A DNA stretch of 33,280 nt from an uncultured Roseburia sp. (GTDB taxonomy: Bacteria > Bacillota > Clostridia > Lachnospirales > Lachnospiraceae): the NCBI GenBank assembly GCA_930989305.1, contig CAKNLF010000018.1, positions 1-33,280 of the forward strand. Direction: 5' to 3'. The notes below the pieces were generated by a model. That model worked only from the letters and a program-made list of their open reading frames with translations. It had not been told where the DNA came from and made no database searches. Positions 8,519 through 15,662 of the stretch are shown here, piece by piece (position 1 is the stretch's first letter; each line of letters begins with the position of its first letter). Made by a program: the position numbers and the translations under genes.

Positions 8519-9427
8519 CTATACATTCAGGTGACGGTGCAGTGTAACACGGCTGCCAATATATCCGATTCCCACACCAAGTATCAATCCTACCGGAAGC
8601 AAAATTTTAAATATAGAATTTACCGGTACAAATGTAAGCATATTGTCCAGGAAGTGGAATTTATCGCCTACATATCCGATAATTTTTTCGTATAAGCTGT
8701 AAAGAACCGCCAGCGGTATCACCGAACCGATCAGTCCGATCAAAATACCTTCCACAATAAACGGTCCCCTTACAAAAAAGTCCGTGGCCCCGATCAGTTT
8801 CATGATCGCGATCTCCTCTTTACGGACAGAAATACCTGTGTTGACTGTATTGCTGATCAGGAATACAGCAACGCACACAAGGATCGCGATGATAGCAATG
8901 GATACGTACCCGATCAGACGGTTTGCGTCTGTCAGCACATTGGCCGCCATCTCAGACTGGTTTACTTCCCGGATGCCGTCCAGGCCCTCCAGATAGCTTA
9001 CCAGCTCGCTCTGGGTGGATACATCTTCCATGTAAATATCAAAATGCTCGGATTCCGCAAGGGCTTCCTCGAATCCTTCTGCCATTTCTTCATCGCCGTC
9101 AAAATAGTTATCCACAACATCCTGCCATGCTTCTTCCGCCGTGACAAAATCACATTTAGAAATTTTCGCCACAGGATTGTTTTCGATTTCCTGCTGAAGC
9201 TGATCGATCTGCTCATCCGTAAGGTCTCCGTCAATAAAAGCAGTTACCGCAACACCGGATTCCACGTTCTGAACCACGTTCTGAAAGTTGATCACAACGG
9301 AATAGAAAATACCGAACATGAAAATACAGGCTGCCATCGTCGCAATGGAGGCAATGGAAAACATCTTATTACGCATAATATTCTTACAGCCCTGTTTTAA
9401 TGTATAAAAAAATGCACTGATCTTCAT
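8519..9427 (-). CDS. ftsX: FtsX, membrane subunit of the FtsEX complex
   Basis: This 302-residue protein has the FtsX layout: a cytosolic N-terminus, TM1 (about 21-43), a large outer loop (about 44-170), then three more helices (about 172-195, 218-245 and 270-295). The opening LKQGCKNIMRNK and the segment VRKEEIAIMKLIGAT before TM3 are family hallmarks. FtsX does not transport; ATP hydrolysis by FtsE reshapes the outer loop to switch on a peptidoglycan hydrolase. The start overlaps the ftsE stop by one base (TAATG), so the two are translationally coupled. The M23 hydrolase gene downstream is the likely partner. Confidence 0.95.
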   Translation of the reverse strand: MKISAFFYTLKQGCKNIMRNKMFSIASIATMAACIFMFGIFYSVVINFQNVVQNVESGVAVTAFIDGDLTDEQIDQLQQEIENNPVAKISKCDFVTAEEAWQDVVDNYFDGDEEMAEGFEEALAESEHFDIYMEDVSTQSELVSYLEGLDGIREVNQSEMAANVLTDANRLIGYVSIAIIAILVCVAVFLISNTVNTGISVRKEEIAIMKLIGATDFFVRGPFIVEGILIGLIGSVIPLAVLYSLYEKIIGYVGDKFHFLDNMLTFVPVNSIFKILLPVGLILGVGIGYIGSRVTLHRHLNV

Positions 9428-10107
9428 TATTCTTCTTCACCACCCATCTGTTCATCGCTGACAACAACGCCCTTTTTCAGGGTGATGACGCGCTTTTTCA
9501 TTGCATTGACAATATCCATGTTGTGAGTAACTACCAGCACGGTAGTTCCCCTCTCGTTAATCTCCTCCAGCAGTTTCATGATCTCCCAGGCGTTATGCCC
9601 GTCCAGGTTTCCGGTAGGCTCATCCGCCAGCAGGATCTTCGGCTCATTCACAAGAGCTCTGGCAATAGCCACACGCTGCTGCTCACCGCCGGAAAGCTCG
9701 CTTGGTTTGGAACGGTATTTTGCCGCAAGACCTACAAGAGAAAGTATTTTCGGCACATTCAGCTTAATGGAACGGTTGGACGCAGAGATAACTCTCTGAG
9801 CAAAGGCAACGTTTTCATAGACATTCCGGTCTTTTAAAAGGCGGAAATCCTGGAAAACACAGCCTATATTTCTGCGGTAATAGGGAATATTCCTGTGATT
9901 TACCTTTGCAAGCTCTTTTTTATTGATGATCAGTTTTCCTGATGTTGGTTCCAGTTCCTTTAACAGCAGCTTGATCATTGTTGATTTCCCCGAACCGCTG
10001 TCACCTACGATAAACACAAATTCACCGGCTTCAATATTCAGACTTACGTCATTAAGCGCCGGTACGCCCTCTACATACTCCTTGCTGACGTGTTCTAATG
10101 TAATCAT
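9427..10107 (-). CDS. ftsE: FtsE, ATPase subunit of the FtsEX complex
   Basis: This 226-residue ABC ATPase has Walker A GDSGSGKST (35-43), Q-loop CVFQDFRLL, signature LSGGEQQR, Walker B ILLADEPTGNLD and H-loop VVTHN. The RLLKDRNVYENVAFA stretch after the Q-loop is characteristic of FtsE. It binds FtsX at the inner membrane face and links cell-cycle signals to wall hydrolysis. The ribosome site AGGAGG overlaps the TAG stop of the regulator gene upstream, with only nine bases between the two genes. FtsE is therefore probably translated together with that regulator, which is an unusual partner for a division gene. Confidence 0.96.
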   Translation of the reverse strand: MITLEHVSKEYVEGVPALNDVSLNIEAGEFVFIVGDSGSGKSTMIKLLLKELEPTSGKLIINKKELAKVNHRNIPYYRRNIGCVFQDFRLLKDRNVYENVAFAQRVISASNRSIKLNVPKILSLVGLAAKYRSKPSELSGGEQQRVAIARALVNEPKILLADEPTGNLDGHNAWEIMKLLEEINERGTTVLVVTHNMDIVNAMKKRVITLKKGVVVSDEQMGGEEE

Positions 10108-10116
10108 ATGTTCCTC

Positions 10117-11202
10117 CTAATAATCAAGTGACTCCATATACTTCATGTACTTCACAACCATCAGCGCGATTTTAAAAGTGATCGCGTCTTCAAACACACG
10201 CAGATCCAGCCCGGTGCTTTTCTGAAGTTTATCAAGACGATAGACCAGAGTATTCCGGTGTATATAAAGCTGTCTGGACGTTTCAGATACATTCAGGCTG
10301 TTTTCAAAAAACTTGTTGATAGTCGTTAATGTTTCATCATCAAAGTCATCCGGGGATTTTCCGTCGAATATTTCTTTGATGAACATTTTGCATAACGGTA
10401 TGGGAAGCTGATAGATCAAACGACCGATCCCAAGTGCCGAATACGCAATAATCCTTCTCTCCTCGAAGAATATTTTTCCCACATCCAGAGCCATTCTGGC
10501 TTCTTTATAGGAGCGGGACACTTCTTTGATTTCATTTACCACAGTGCCGTATGCAATATGAATATCCTGGTTTTCATTTTTAAACATTCCAAGAATCACT
10601 TCCGCTGTTTTTCCGATATCCGCGCTGCCGTCACCTTCTGTGATCTCTTTCACAACGATGATATTCTTCTCATCCACAGCGGTTACAAAATCTCTGTTTT
10701 TGCCTTCAAAAAGACTGCGTACCTTCTCCAGGTCATTGCCGTCTTTATCTCTGTTTGTTTCTATGATATAAACCACCCGTTTTACTTCGGTTTCTATATG
10801 AAGCTTTTTGGCGCGGTTATAGATATCCACCAAAAGCAGATTATCAAGAAGCAGGTTTTTAATAAAGTTATCTTTATCAAAACGTTCCTTATAGGCAACC
10901 AGAAGATTCTGTATCTGGAAGCTGGCGATCTTTCCGATCATATATACATCCTCGCTGTCCCCATTTGCCAGCAGGACATATTCCATCTGATGCTCGTCAA
11001 ATACTTTAAAAAACTGACAGCCGTTTACGACCTGGCTGTCTGCAGGCGAATCCACAAAAGTCAACGCAGGGCTTACGTACCTGTCCGCTTCCGAAAAGGT
11101 ACTGGCAAGTATTTTTCCTTCCGTATCAATAATACACAAATCAATTCTTGTAATGTTTTTTAACCCTTCAATTGTATTCTGCAAAATCTGGTTTGAAATC
11201 AT
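10117..11202 (-). CDS. CdaR/PucR-type helix-turn-helix regulator
   Basis: The ATG at 11202 (MISNQILQNT, 361 residues) is chosen because AAGGGGGAAG precedes it; a frame-compatible start 42 bases upstream has no good ribosome site. The N-terminal part (about 1-130) resembles the sugar-diacid recognition domain of CdaR proteins. A middle region follows, and the C-terminus (about 290-350) is a PucR-type helix-turn-helix with the hallmark LYIHRNTLVYRLDKL. Family members are ligand-responsive activators; CdaR of E. coli responds to glycerate or galactarate, but no diacid catabolism gene is visible here. Its nine-base gap to ftsE suggests it controls, or is co-expressed with, the FtsEX block. The ligand is unknown. 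Confidence 0.86.
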   Translation of the reverse strand: MISNQILQNTIEGLKNITRIDLCIIDTEGKILASTFSEADRYVSPALTFVDSPADSQVVNGCQFFKVFDEHQMEYVLLANGDSEDVYMIGKIASFQIQNLLVAYKERFDKDNFIKNLLLDNLLLVDIYNRAKKLHIETEVKRVVYIIETNRDKDGNDLEKVRSLFEGKNRDFVTAVDEKNIIVVKEITEGDGSADIGKTAEVILGMFKNENQDIHIAYGTVVNEIKEVSRSYKEARMALDVGKIFFEERRIIAYSALGIGRLIYQLPIPLCKMFIKEIFDGKSPDDFDDETLTTINKFFENSLNVSETSRQLYIHRNTLVYRLDKLQKSTGLDLRVFEDAITFKIALMVVKYMKYMESLDY

Positions 11203-11558
11203 ACTCTTCCCCCTTCTTCGGGATACGATCACATCTGTTTTCAAAACCTATGCAATATTCACAACAATCATACCCGAATATTTTTTTATTTTTTTCGCTA
11301 CTAATTCTTATTTTAAGACAAAAACATCAAAAATGTAAAGAGGAAATACATATTTTTTATGCATTTCCTCTGTTTTTTCTTGTGGACATAGCTCATTTTC
11401 TGAAAAGTTCTTATATTTTTATGATTTTTATTCATTTTTTCTAAAAAAATAAAGTTCTTTATTTTATTTTTAATTCACTTTTTGTTCACAAATTCTTGTT
11501 TCCCTTTCCCGCAACTAAAACCATGTTGTGAAAATCCACAATTTCCCATTTCTTTTGT
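11203..11558. other. AT-rich intergenic region between the CdaR-type and YitT-type genes
   Basis: About 356 bases without a credible gene. It contains the regulator gene's ribosome site and presumed promoter (a TATGAT-like -10 on the minus strand near 11270, with no clear -35), a hairpin at 11339-11371, long T/A tracts (about 11400-11475), and an isolated DnaA-box-like AAATCCACA at 11532-11540. Short frames on either strand here have no ribosome site or recognisable composition. Confidence 0.55.
11339..11378. terminator. Hairpin with T-tract, probable terminator downstream of the yitT-like gene
   Basis: AGAGGAAATACAT (11339-11351) pairs with ATGCATTTCCTCT (11359-11371) over 12 of 13 positions. 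On the plus strand it is followed by GTTTTTT; on the minus strand it is followed by TTACATTTTTG and the single mismatch becomes a G-T pair. It lies about 190 bases past the YitT-like stop. Being symmetric, it may also block upstream read-through into the CdaR-ftsEX block. Confidence 0.65.
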
Positions 11559-12395
11559 CTACGCTTCTTCTTTTTTATAAGCAAGGAATCCTTCTCCCAA
11601 AACTTCCCTTGCGTCATTTACGATCACAAATGCTTCCGGATCCGAATCCAGTATGATTTCCTTCAGTTTTACAATCTCTCTTTTTGATACCACACAGTAC
11701 AGCATACACCGCCTGGCATCCGAATACATACCCTTTGCCGGCAGCCCCGTAACGCCCCGCTGCATTTTTTCCATAATGGCCCGTGCCACTTCCCGGCTTC
11801 TGTCGCTGATGACAAACACACTTCTGGAGACATTGGCCCCCTCCAGTATAAAATCCGACATTTTAGCGGCTGCAAGAACCGCGATAATAGAATACAGCGC
11901 GGCACGTATCCCGAACAGATACAATCCCGCGATCACGATCAGCCCGTCCAGCACCTGCAGGATTTCCACTACAGAATACCTGCCAAGTCTGGTGTGGATC
12001 AGAGCCGCCACCATATCCGTTCCTCCTGTGGTGGCTCTGCAGGACAAGACCAGGCCGGTACCGCAACCGCACAGAAAACCGCCGAAAACCGCGGCGATAA
12101 ACCGGTCGCTCTGGGAAAGATTTACAGAGGGGATCACGGAAAGCCACAGAGAAAGCGACACCGTTGCCATAGCCGACCAGCGCACAAAACGAAACCCTTT
12201 CATTTTCCAGGCTGCAAAATAAACCGGTATATTCAGCATAAAGGTTGTCACTCCCAGAGGCAGGCCAAAAAGACTCCGCAATACAATGGCCACTCCTGAG
12301 AACCCTCCGATCACCATGTCTGTTGGCTCATAGACACATTTGACCGCCAATGCCGTTAAACCGGTTCCTATTAATATCCGTATGGTATATTTCAA
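11559..12395 (-). CDS. YitT-family membrane protein (DUF161/DUF2179)
   Basis: This 278-residue protein has about five or six hydrophobic helices in the first 190 residues (for example the Gly-rich FGGFLCGCGTGLVLSCRATT segment near 105-124, which carries the conserved GxGTGLV pattern and is followed by GGTDMVA). A cytosolic DUF2179 domain ends the protein. The start codon is TTG, overlapping the stop of the upstream gene (TTGA), with GAGGAGG four bases before it. The family is common in Firmicutes and its transport role is unproven. B. subtilis also has a YitT paralogue near ftsEX, so the neighbourhood may be old. It should be co-transcribed with the TagA-like gene. Confidence 0.9.
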   Translation of the reverse strand: MKYTIRILIGTGLTALAVKCVYEPTDMVIGGFSGVAIVLRSLFGLPLGVTTFMLNIPVYFAAWKMKGFRFVRWSAMATVSLSLWLSVIPSVNLSQSDRFIAAVFGGFLCGCGTGLVLSCRATTGGTDMVAALIHTRLGRYSVVEILQVLDGLIVIAGLYLFGIRAALYSIIAVLAAAKMSDFILEGANVSRSVFVISDRSREVARAIMEKMQRGVTGLPAKGMYSDARRCMLYCVVSKREIVKLKEIILDSDPEAFVIVNDAREVLGEGFLAYKKEEA

Positions 12396-13078
12396 TTTTC
12401 CTCCTCTGGATTTTCATGTGACTGCACCTTCTGTCGGAGCTGATACCCATACCGCTTCTTTTTCAGCCAGGATTTTAATCCTTTGTTGCTTTCCATTACA
12501 TCATATTCCTCACTGATGCCGTACCAGATCTTTGCATTAAACATGCCCTGATGACGGTGCAGGAAATGTTCCTGTTCCGGAGTCGGCAATATAGAAAGAA
12601 TGATCTTGGGAGAAACGCTGTTAATCTCGTTGACAATATCCGCTTCATCCCCCTGACAATTTTCAAAGGCATACTGTCCGCAAATCTGAATCCTGTCGCC
12701 GTACAGCTGGCTGAGAAACTCCACAAGTTCCTCCATCTCCCCTTCTGTCTGAGAAAGGAGAAAAAAATTCTGATGATTTCTCAAGGCCCTTTTCATAAAC
12801 TCGTAGAAGAATTCCTTTTCCTCTATCTCCCGGATCCTTTCCTGCTGAAGGATTCCTGCCAGTTCCAGGATCTCTTTATCCGCAGCCATTACCAGGTCCA
12901 TTTTTTCCAGGCACTCCCGGACCGACTCGTCCTTTCCTGCCGCTACAATGGTTTTCATGGTAATGGTCTCTACTGTATTCATACATTCATTATTTAAAAA
13001 GATTTCTATTTTTCGCATTGCCTCACGGACACTGTAGTCATCGATCCGTACTCCGGCCAAATCCATTTTTTTATTCAT
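12392..13078 (-). CDS. Divergent TagA/WecG/CpsF-family glycosyltransferase-like protein
   Basis: This 228-residue protein aligns by eye with the WecG/TagA/CpsF fold. An N-terminal helical half contains TMKTIVAAGKD, followed by a Rossmann-like half with NFFLLSQTEGEMEELVEFL and the LPTPEQEHFL segment, which matches the family's PxQE box. Several signature residues differ: the Asp-Gly pair after the first strand reads AADKEI, the RxxGxD segment reads RIREIEEKEF, and the GVGxxFD segment reads YGISEEYD. True members transfer ManNAc or similar sugars to lipid-linked GlcNAc in teichoic acid or capsule synthesis at the inner membrane. The substitutions suggest altered or lost catalysis. No teichoic acid genes flank it. 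It overlaps the YitT-like gene by four bases. Confidence 0.75.
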   Translation of the reverse strand: MNKKMDLAGVRIDDYSVREAMRKIEIFLNNECMNTVETITMKTIVAAGKDESVRECLEKMDLVMAADKEILELAGILQQERIREIEEKEFFYEFMKRALRNHQNFFLLSQTEGEMEELVEFLSQLYGDRIQICGQYAFENCQGDEADIVNEINSVSPKIILSILPTPEQEHFLHRHQGMFNAKIWYGISEEYDVMESNKGLKSWLKKKRYGYQLRQKVQSHENPEEEN

Positions 13079-13132
13079 TTTTATTTCATTTCCTGTCTAC
13101 AGTTTTCTCATAACATACTCAAATTATGCATA

Positions 13133-13161
13133 AGTATAACAAACCTACATTGCTTTTTCAA
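13133..13161 (-). promoter_or_regulatory. Extended -10 sigma-A promoter of the tagA-like/yitT-like operon
   Basis: On the minus strand TTGAAA (13161-13156), 17 bases, then TATACT (13138-13133) form a promoter. TGT directly precedes the -10 box, giving an extended -10. The predicted start is about 50 bases before the TagA-like ATG. Confidence 0.72.
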
Positions 13162-13394
13162 ACTTGTATCGAAATAAAAACGCTTTTTACGCCGTTTTCT
13201 TCTTTTGTTTTTTAAATCTTTCTTACTAATTATTTTTTCGCATTTGGATTTTTGTAATATTATTAACACTTTTTTTACTTATCAGACACTTCTATCCGGC
13301 CCTTTGTTCTTCCTTTAACAATCCTTATACAATTTGTCCAAACATAAAAAATGCAACACAAAAAAATGCTCAAAATCACTTTTTTCAAAAAAAG

Positions 13395-13466
13395 TTATCC
13401 ACAATCAAAAATTGTGGATTTTGGCTGTTTATCGAGTTATACACAAAGTTATTCACATTATCCACA
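13395..13466. promoter_or_regulatory. Cluster of DnaA boxes
   Basis: Two perfect TTATCCACA boxes (13395-13403 and 13458-13466), plus TTATACACA (13437-13445) and TTATTCACA (13449-13457), all point the same way and fit TTATNCACA. A fifth, weaker box (TGTGGATTT, 13413-13421) faces the first, making a perfect 9-bp inverted repeat ATCCACAAT-5-ATTGTGGAT (13397-13419). The last two boxes abut with no gap. Such density does not arise easily by chance. It may be a DnaA-titrating or regulatory site. No dnaA, dnaN or rpmH is nearby and gene direction does not change here, which argues against the main origin. Confidence 0.78.
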
Positions 13467-13672
13467 TACAAACAGGGGAATTTTTCGGTTTACATAGTGT
13501 ATTTCTTCGAATATTTGTTTTGTCTATTTATACCAAACTTCTATATTGCGAAAAAAAATCCACACAGATTCTTGACTTTTTTATATTTAAAATATGCGGG
13601 TTTTTGTCATAAATTTTCTGTCATTTTCCAGTTGAAACTGCGTTTTTCTTTCTTGTTTCTTCTATATTAATA

Positions 13673-13814
13673 CTACAAGCCTTGACAGCTCGAAAATCAC
13701 AGATTTTCTCCCTTCATGGCTGGCGCCATATATAAAAATAAGGAGAAACGGATTTTAGCAAACACAAGTGCTTTCAAAAATCCGTTTCTCCTTCTTTTTA
13801 TGCAAGGCTTGTAG
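13673..13814. repeat. Nested inverted repeat: 12-bp outer stem enclosing three hairpins
   Basis: CTACAAGCCTTG (13673-13684) is the exact reverse complement of CAAGGCTTGTAG (13803-13814). Between them are GAAAATC-3-GATTTTC (13692-13708), ATGGC-4-GCCAT (13716-13729) and a 17-bp perfect hairpin (13740-13793). As RNA from either strand this could fold as a closed multi-branch structure. It begins two bases past the P60 gene stop, so it lies in that gene's 3' untranslated region. It could be a structured RNA, a complex terminator or a small non-coding mobile element. No target duplication was seen at its edges. Confidence 0.65.
13740..13799. terminator. 17-bp perfect hairpin terminator of the P60 gene
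   Basis: AAGGAGAAACGGATTTT (13740-13756) and AAAATCCGTTTCTCCTT (13777-13793) pair perfectly around a 20-base loop. CTTTTT follows on the plus strand and TTATTTTTATAT on the minus strand. It lies 23 bases past the stop of the P60 gene, which it should terminate; it can act in both directions. Confidence 0.85.
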
Positions 13815-13815
13815 C

Positions 13816-14889
13816 TTAGAATATCCGTCTTATGGCTACGATGTTTCTGTATGTGATCGGTGATGTGTATTTGATCCCGTCTTTTTTGTTAGACGCGTGT
13901 ACCAGCGTGTTGTTTCCTGCATAGATTCCCACATGTCCTTCGTAACATACAATGTCTCCCGGTTTGATCTCAGACAGGCTCACGCTTCTGCCAACGCCTC
14001 TCAACGCACTGGAGGAATGAGGCAGTGATACGCCGAAGTGAGCGTATACGCTCATTACAAATCCTGAGCAGTCAGCTCCGTTTGTCAGACTTGTACCGCC
14101 CCACACATAGGGGTTTCCAATAAACTGTCCCGCATAGGACGCCACTGCGCTTCCTTTGCTTTCCTGTTTCTTTTCTGCCTTAGCAGCTTCTTCTTCTTCT
14201 TTGGAAACAGCTTTTTTATAACTCATGGATATTTCTACATAATCAGCAGATACATATCCCTGTTCTCCATCCACAGATACTCCAACCCATCCTTTGGTGG
14301 ATTTCCCGGCTACTGTCAGTTTGTCTCCTTCTGCCGCAAGGTCTTTCACGGAAGCATCCTGAGAAGCTTTTTCACGGATTTTTAAGGTATCTGCTTTTAC
14401 TTTTGCAATTTTCTTCCCTGCGGACTCAATTGCCTTCACATCCCCTACAGTCAGATATTCTGCTTTTACATATCCTTTTACAGATCCTGATTTGATCTGA
14501 TACCATCCGTCTTTTTCCCCTGTTACAGTGGCAATTGCTTTGTTGTAGAGTTTTCCTACTGCTTCGCTGTTTTCATCTGCGGATTTTCTGATATTTACAT
14601 AATCATCTACTTTGGCCACTCCGGTAGTTTCAATATCTACTCCAAGCTGTTTTTCTCTTTTCGCTGTTTCTTCGATATCTTTTGCTTTTTCTACTTTCTC
14701 CGGTGTAATCTCTGTGGCCGCGGATACTTTCTGCTGGATTGTTTCCGGCATTCCCATAGACTGTACAGCCTGAAATTTATTAAAATGAACGTCTGCAGCT
14801 GACGGTGCCGCCGCATTTGCGAATGTTCCTCCTGTAATAAAAACCGCGCCTGCCATGATGCAGGTCGCTGCGCGAAATGACTTCTGCAT
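13816..14889 (-). CDS. Secreted SH3b-SH3b-NlpC/P60 peptidoglycan endopeptidase
   Basis: This 357-residue exported protein has a signal peptide (about 1-27, ANAAA), a Lys/Glu-rich helical segment (about 48-84), two bacterial SH3 domains (about 90-148 and 163-221), a charged linker and a C-terminal NlpC/P60 domain (about 245-357). The catalytic Cys274 (ADCSGF), His319 (GHVGIYAG) and third residue His331 (HAS) are all present. Such enzymes cut the gamma-D-Glu-meso-DAP bond of stem peptides outside the cell. GGAGG lies six bases before the ATG. It is a single-gene unit with a perfect consensus promoter, a WalR-like site in the leader and a strong terminator, so high, stress-tuned expression is likely. 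Confidence 0.95.
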   Translation of the reverse strand: MQKSFRAATCIMAGAVFITGGTFANAAAPSAADVHFNKFQAVQSMGMPETIQQKVSAATEITPEKVEKAKDIEETAKREKQLGVDIETTGVAKVDDYVNIRKSADENSEAVGKLYNKAIATVTGEKDGWYQIKSGSVKGYVKAEYLTVGDVKAIESAGKKIAKVKADTLKIREKASQDASVKDLAAEGDKLTVAGKSTKGWVGVSVDGEQGYVSADYVEISMSYKKAVSKEEEEAAKAEKKQESKGSAVASYAGQFIGNPYVWGGTSLTNGADCSGFVMSVYAHFGVSLPHSSSALRGVGRSVSLSEIKPGDIVCYEGHVGIYAGNNTLVHASNKKDGIKYTSPITYRNIVAIRRIF

Positions 14890-14921
14890 TTTTTTCCTCC
14901 GATGTATGATAAATTTAATAT

Positions 14922-14938
14922 ATTACATTTTTGTTACA
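14922..14938 (-). promoter_or_regulatory. WalR (YycF)-like box in the P60 gene leader
   Basis: On the minus strand the sequence reads TGTAAC-AAAAA-TGTAAT, an exact fit to the B. subtilis/S. aureus WalR consensus TGTWAH-N5-TGTWAH. It lies about 35-50 bases before the start codon and just downstream of the predicted transcription start. WalR controls wall hydrolase genes, including NlpC/P60 enzymes, so the target makes sense. A downstream position would favour repression over activation. Confidence 0.6.
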
Positions 14939-14952
14939 TTTATTACGGAGAA

Positions 14953-14981
14953 ATTATAGCAAAATGTCATTTTTCTGTCAA
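14953..14981 (-). promoter_or_regulatory. Perfect consensus sigma-A promoter of the P60 gene
   Basis: On the minus strand TTGACA (14981-14976), exactly 17 bases, then TATAAT (14958-14953) match the sigma-A consensus at all 12 positions. Transcription should begin near 14946, giving a leader of about 57 bases that contains the WalR-like site. Confidence 0.88.
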
Positions 14982-15095
14982 CATTATTTTTTCTCTTATC
15001 CCTGTCCTCACTTGTTCTTTTTTACATATACGGTTTTTCCATACTTTTCAAGACTTTCAGTCTATATAATTTTGTTACAAATATCTTTCATATTT

Positions 15096-15662
15096 TTAAA
15101 GAGCCTGCGAGAGACATCCAAGCAACAGCCCCGCCCCGCCGCAAAGGCACATAATGGCAATGGGACTCTTCTTCCATTTGCGCAAAGCAAAAAAGGCTGC
15201 TCCAAACAGACAGATACCGGTCCAGTCCAGTCCAGATATTTTTTCCGTCATTTCCGGGCACACGGTGTCTTTCAGCATAACGATCCCCGCGGAAGCAATC
15301 AGCGCCACTACAGCCGGGCGCAGACAGGCCAGCACATCATTTAAAACAGAAGCCTGTCTGTAGCGGTAATATACATATGCCAGACATCCCATGATCACAC
15401 AGGAGGGCAGGATGCAGCCTGCGGTAGCAACTATCGCTCCGCCGATCCCCGCGATCCGGATCCCTACAAAAGTGGCTGAGTTGATCGATACCGGTCCGGG
15501 CGTCATACCGGCAATGGTTACCAGATGAGAAAATTCATTTACAGTCAGCCAGTGATGGGCTTCTACCACCTGCTCACGGATCAGAGGAACAGCAGCGTAT
15601 CCGCCGCCAACGCTGAACAGCCCCACCTGTATAAAACTGATAAACAATTGAAGATATATCAT
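15096..15662 (-). CDS. Chromate transporter (CHR) family protein, second half-size subunit
   Basis: This 188-residue membrane protein belongs to the short-chain CHR family. It has the FSVGGGYAAVPLI motif near the N-terminus, the MTPGPVSINSATFVG box, and six or so hydrophobic segments. The ATG at 15662 shares a base with the upstream stop (TGATG) and has AGGAGG eight bases before it; a GTG one codon earlier is also possible. Short CHR proteins usually occur as adjacent pairs, as here, and are thought to form one transporter of opposite topologies. Some export chromate or take up sulfate, but the substrate in gut anaerobes is not established. Confidence 0.9.
   Translation of the reverse strand: MIYLQLFISFIQVGLFSVGGGYAAVPLIREQVVEAHHWLTVNEFSHLVTIAGMTPGPVSINSATFVGIRIAGIGGAIVATAGCILPSCVIMGCLAYVYYRYRQASVLNDVLACLRPAVVALIASAGIVMLKDTVCPEMTEKISGLDWTGICLFGAAFFALRKWKKSPIAIMCLCGGAGLLLGCLSQAL

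Larger units (their letters stand above)
13079..13815. other. Long AT-rich intergenic region with DnaA boxes and nested inverted repeats
   Basis: No credible gene lies in these 737 bases; the one 92-codon frame on the plus strand has low-complexity composition and runs across the DnaA boxes. From left to right it holds the promoter of the TagA-like operon (13133-13161), a T-rich stretch (about 13185-13300), a DnaA-box cluster (13395-13466) with an outlying AAATCCACA at 13556-13564, and a nested inverted-repeat structure (13673-13814) that ends two bases before the P60 gene stop. Confidence 0.7.

Noticed and set aside
13334..13612. 92-codon plus-strand frame across the DnaA boxes
   Set aside because: Its Lys/Ile/Phe-rich composition comes from AT-rich DNA and the repeated boxes (repeated VIH segments), and it lacks a ribosome site.
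13673..13814. Insertion sequence or MITE
   Set aside because: Terminal inverted repeats exist, but no target-site duplication, transposase or second copy in the window was seen, so a mobile origin is only one possibility.
13079..13815. Replication origin (oriC)
   Set aside because: The DnaA boxes and AT-rich flank are suggestive, but dnaA, dnaN and rpmH are absent and genes on both sides run the same way. It is kept as a DnaA-box cluster until skew data say otherwise.
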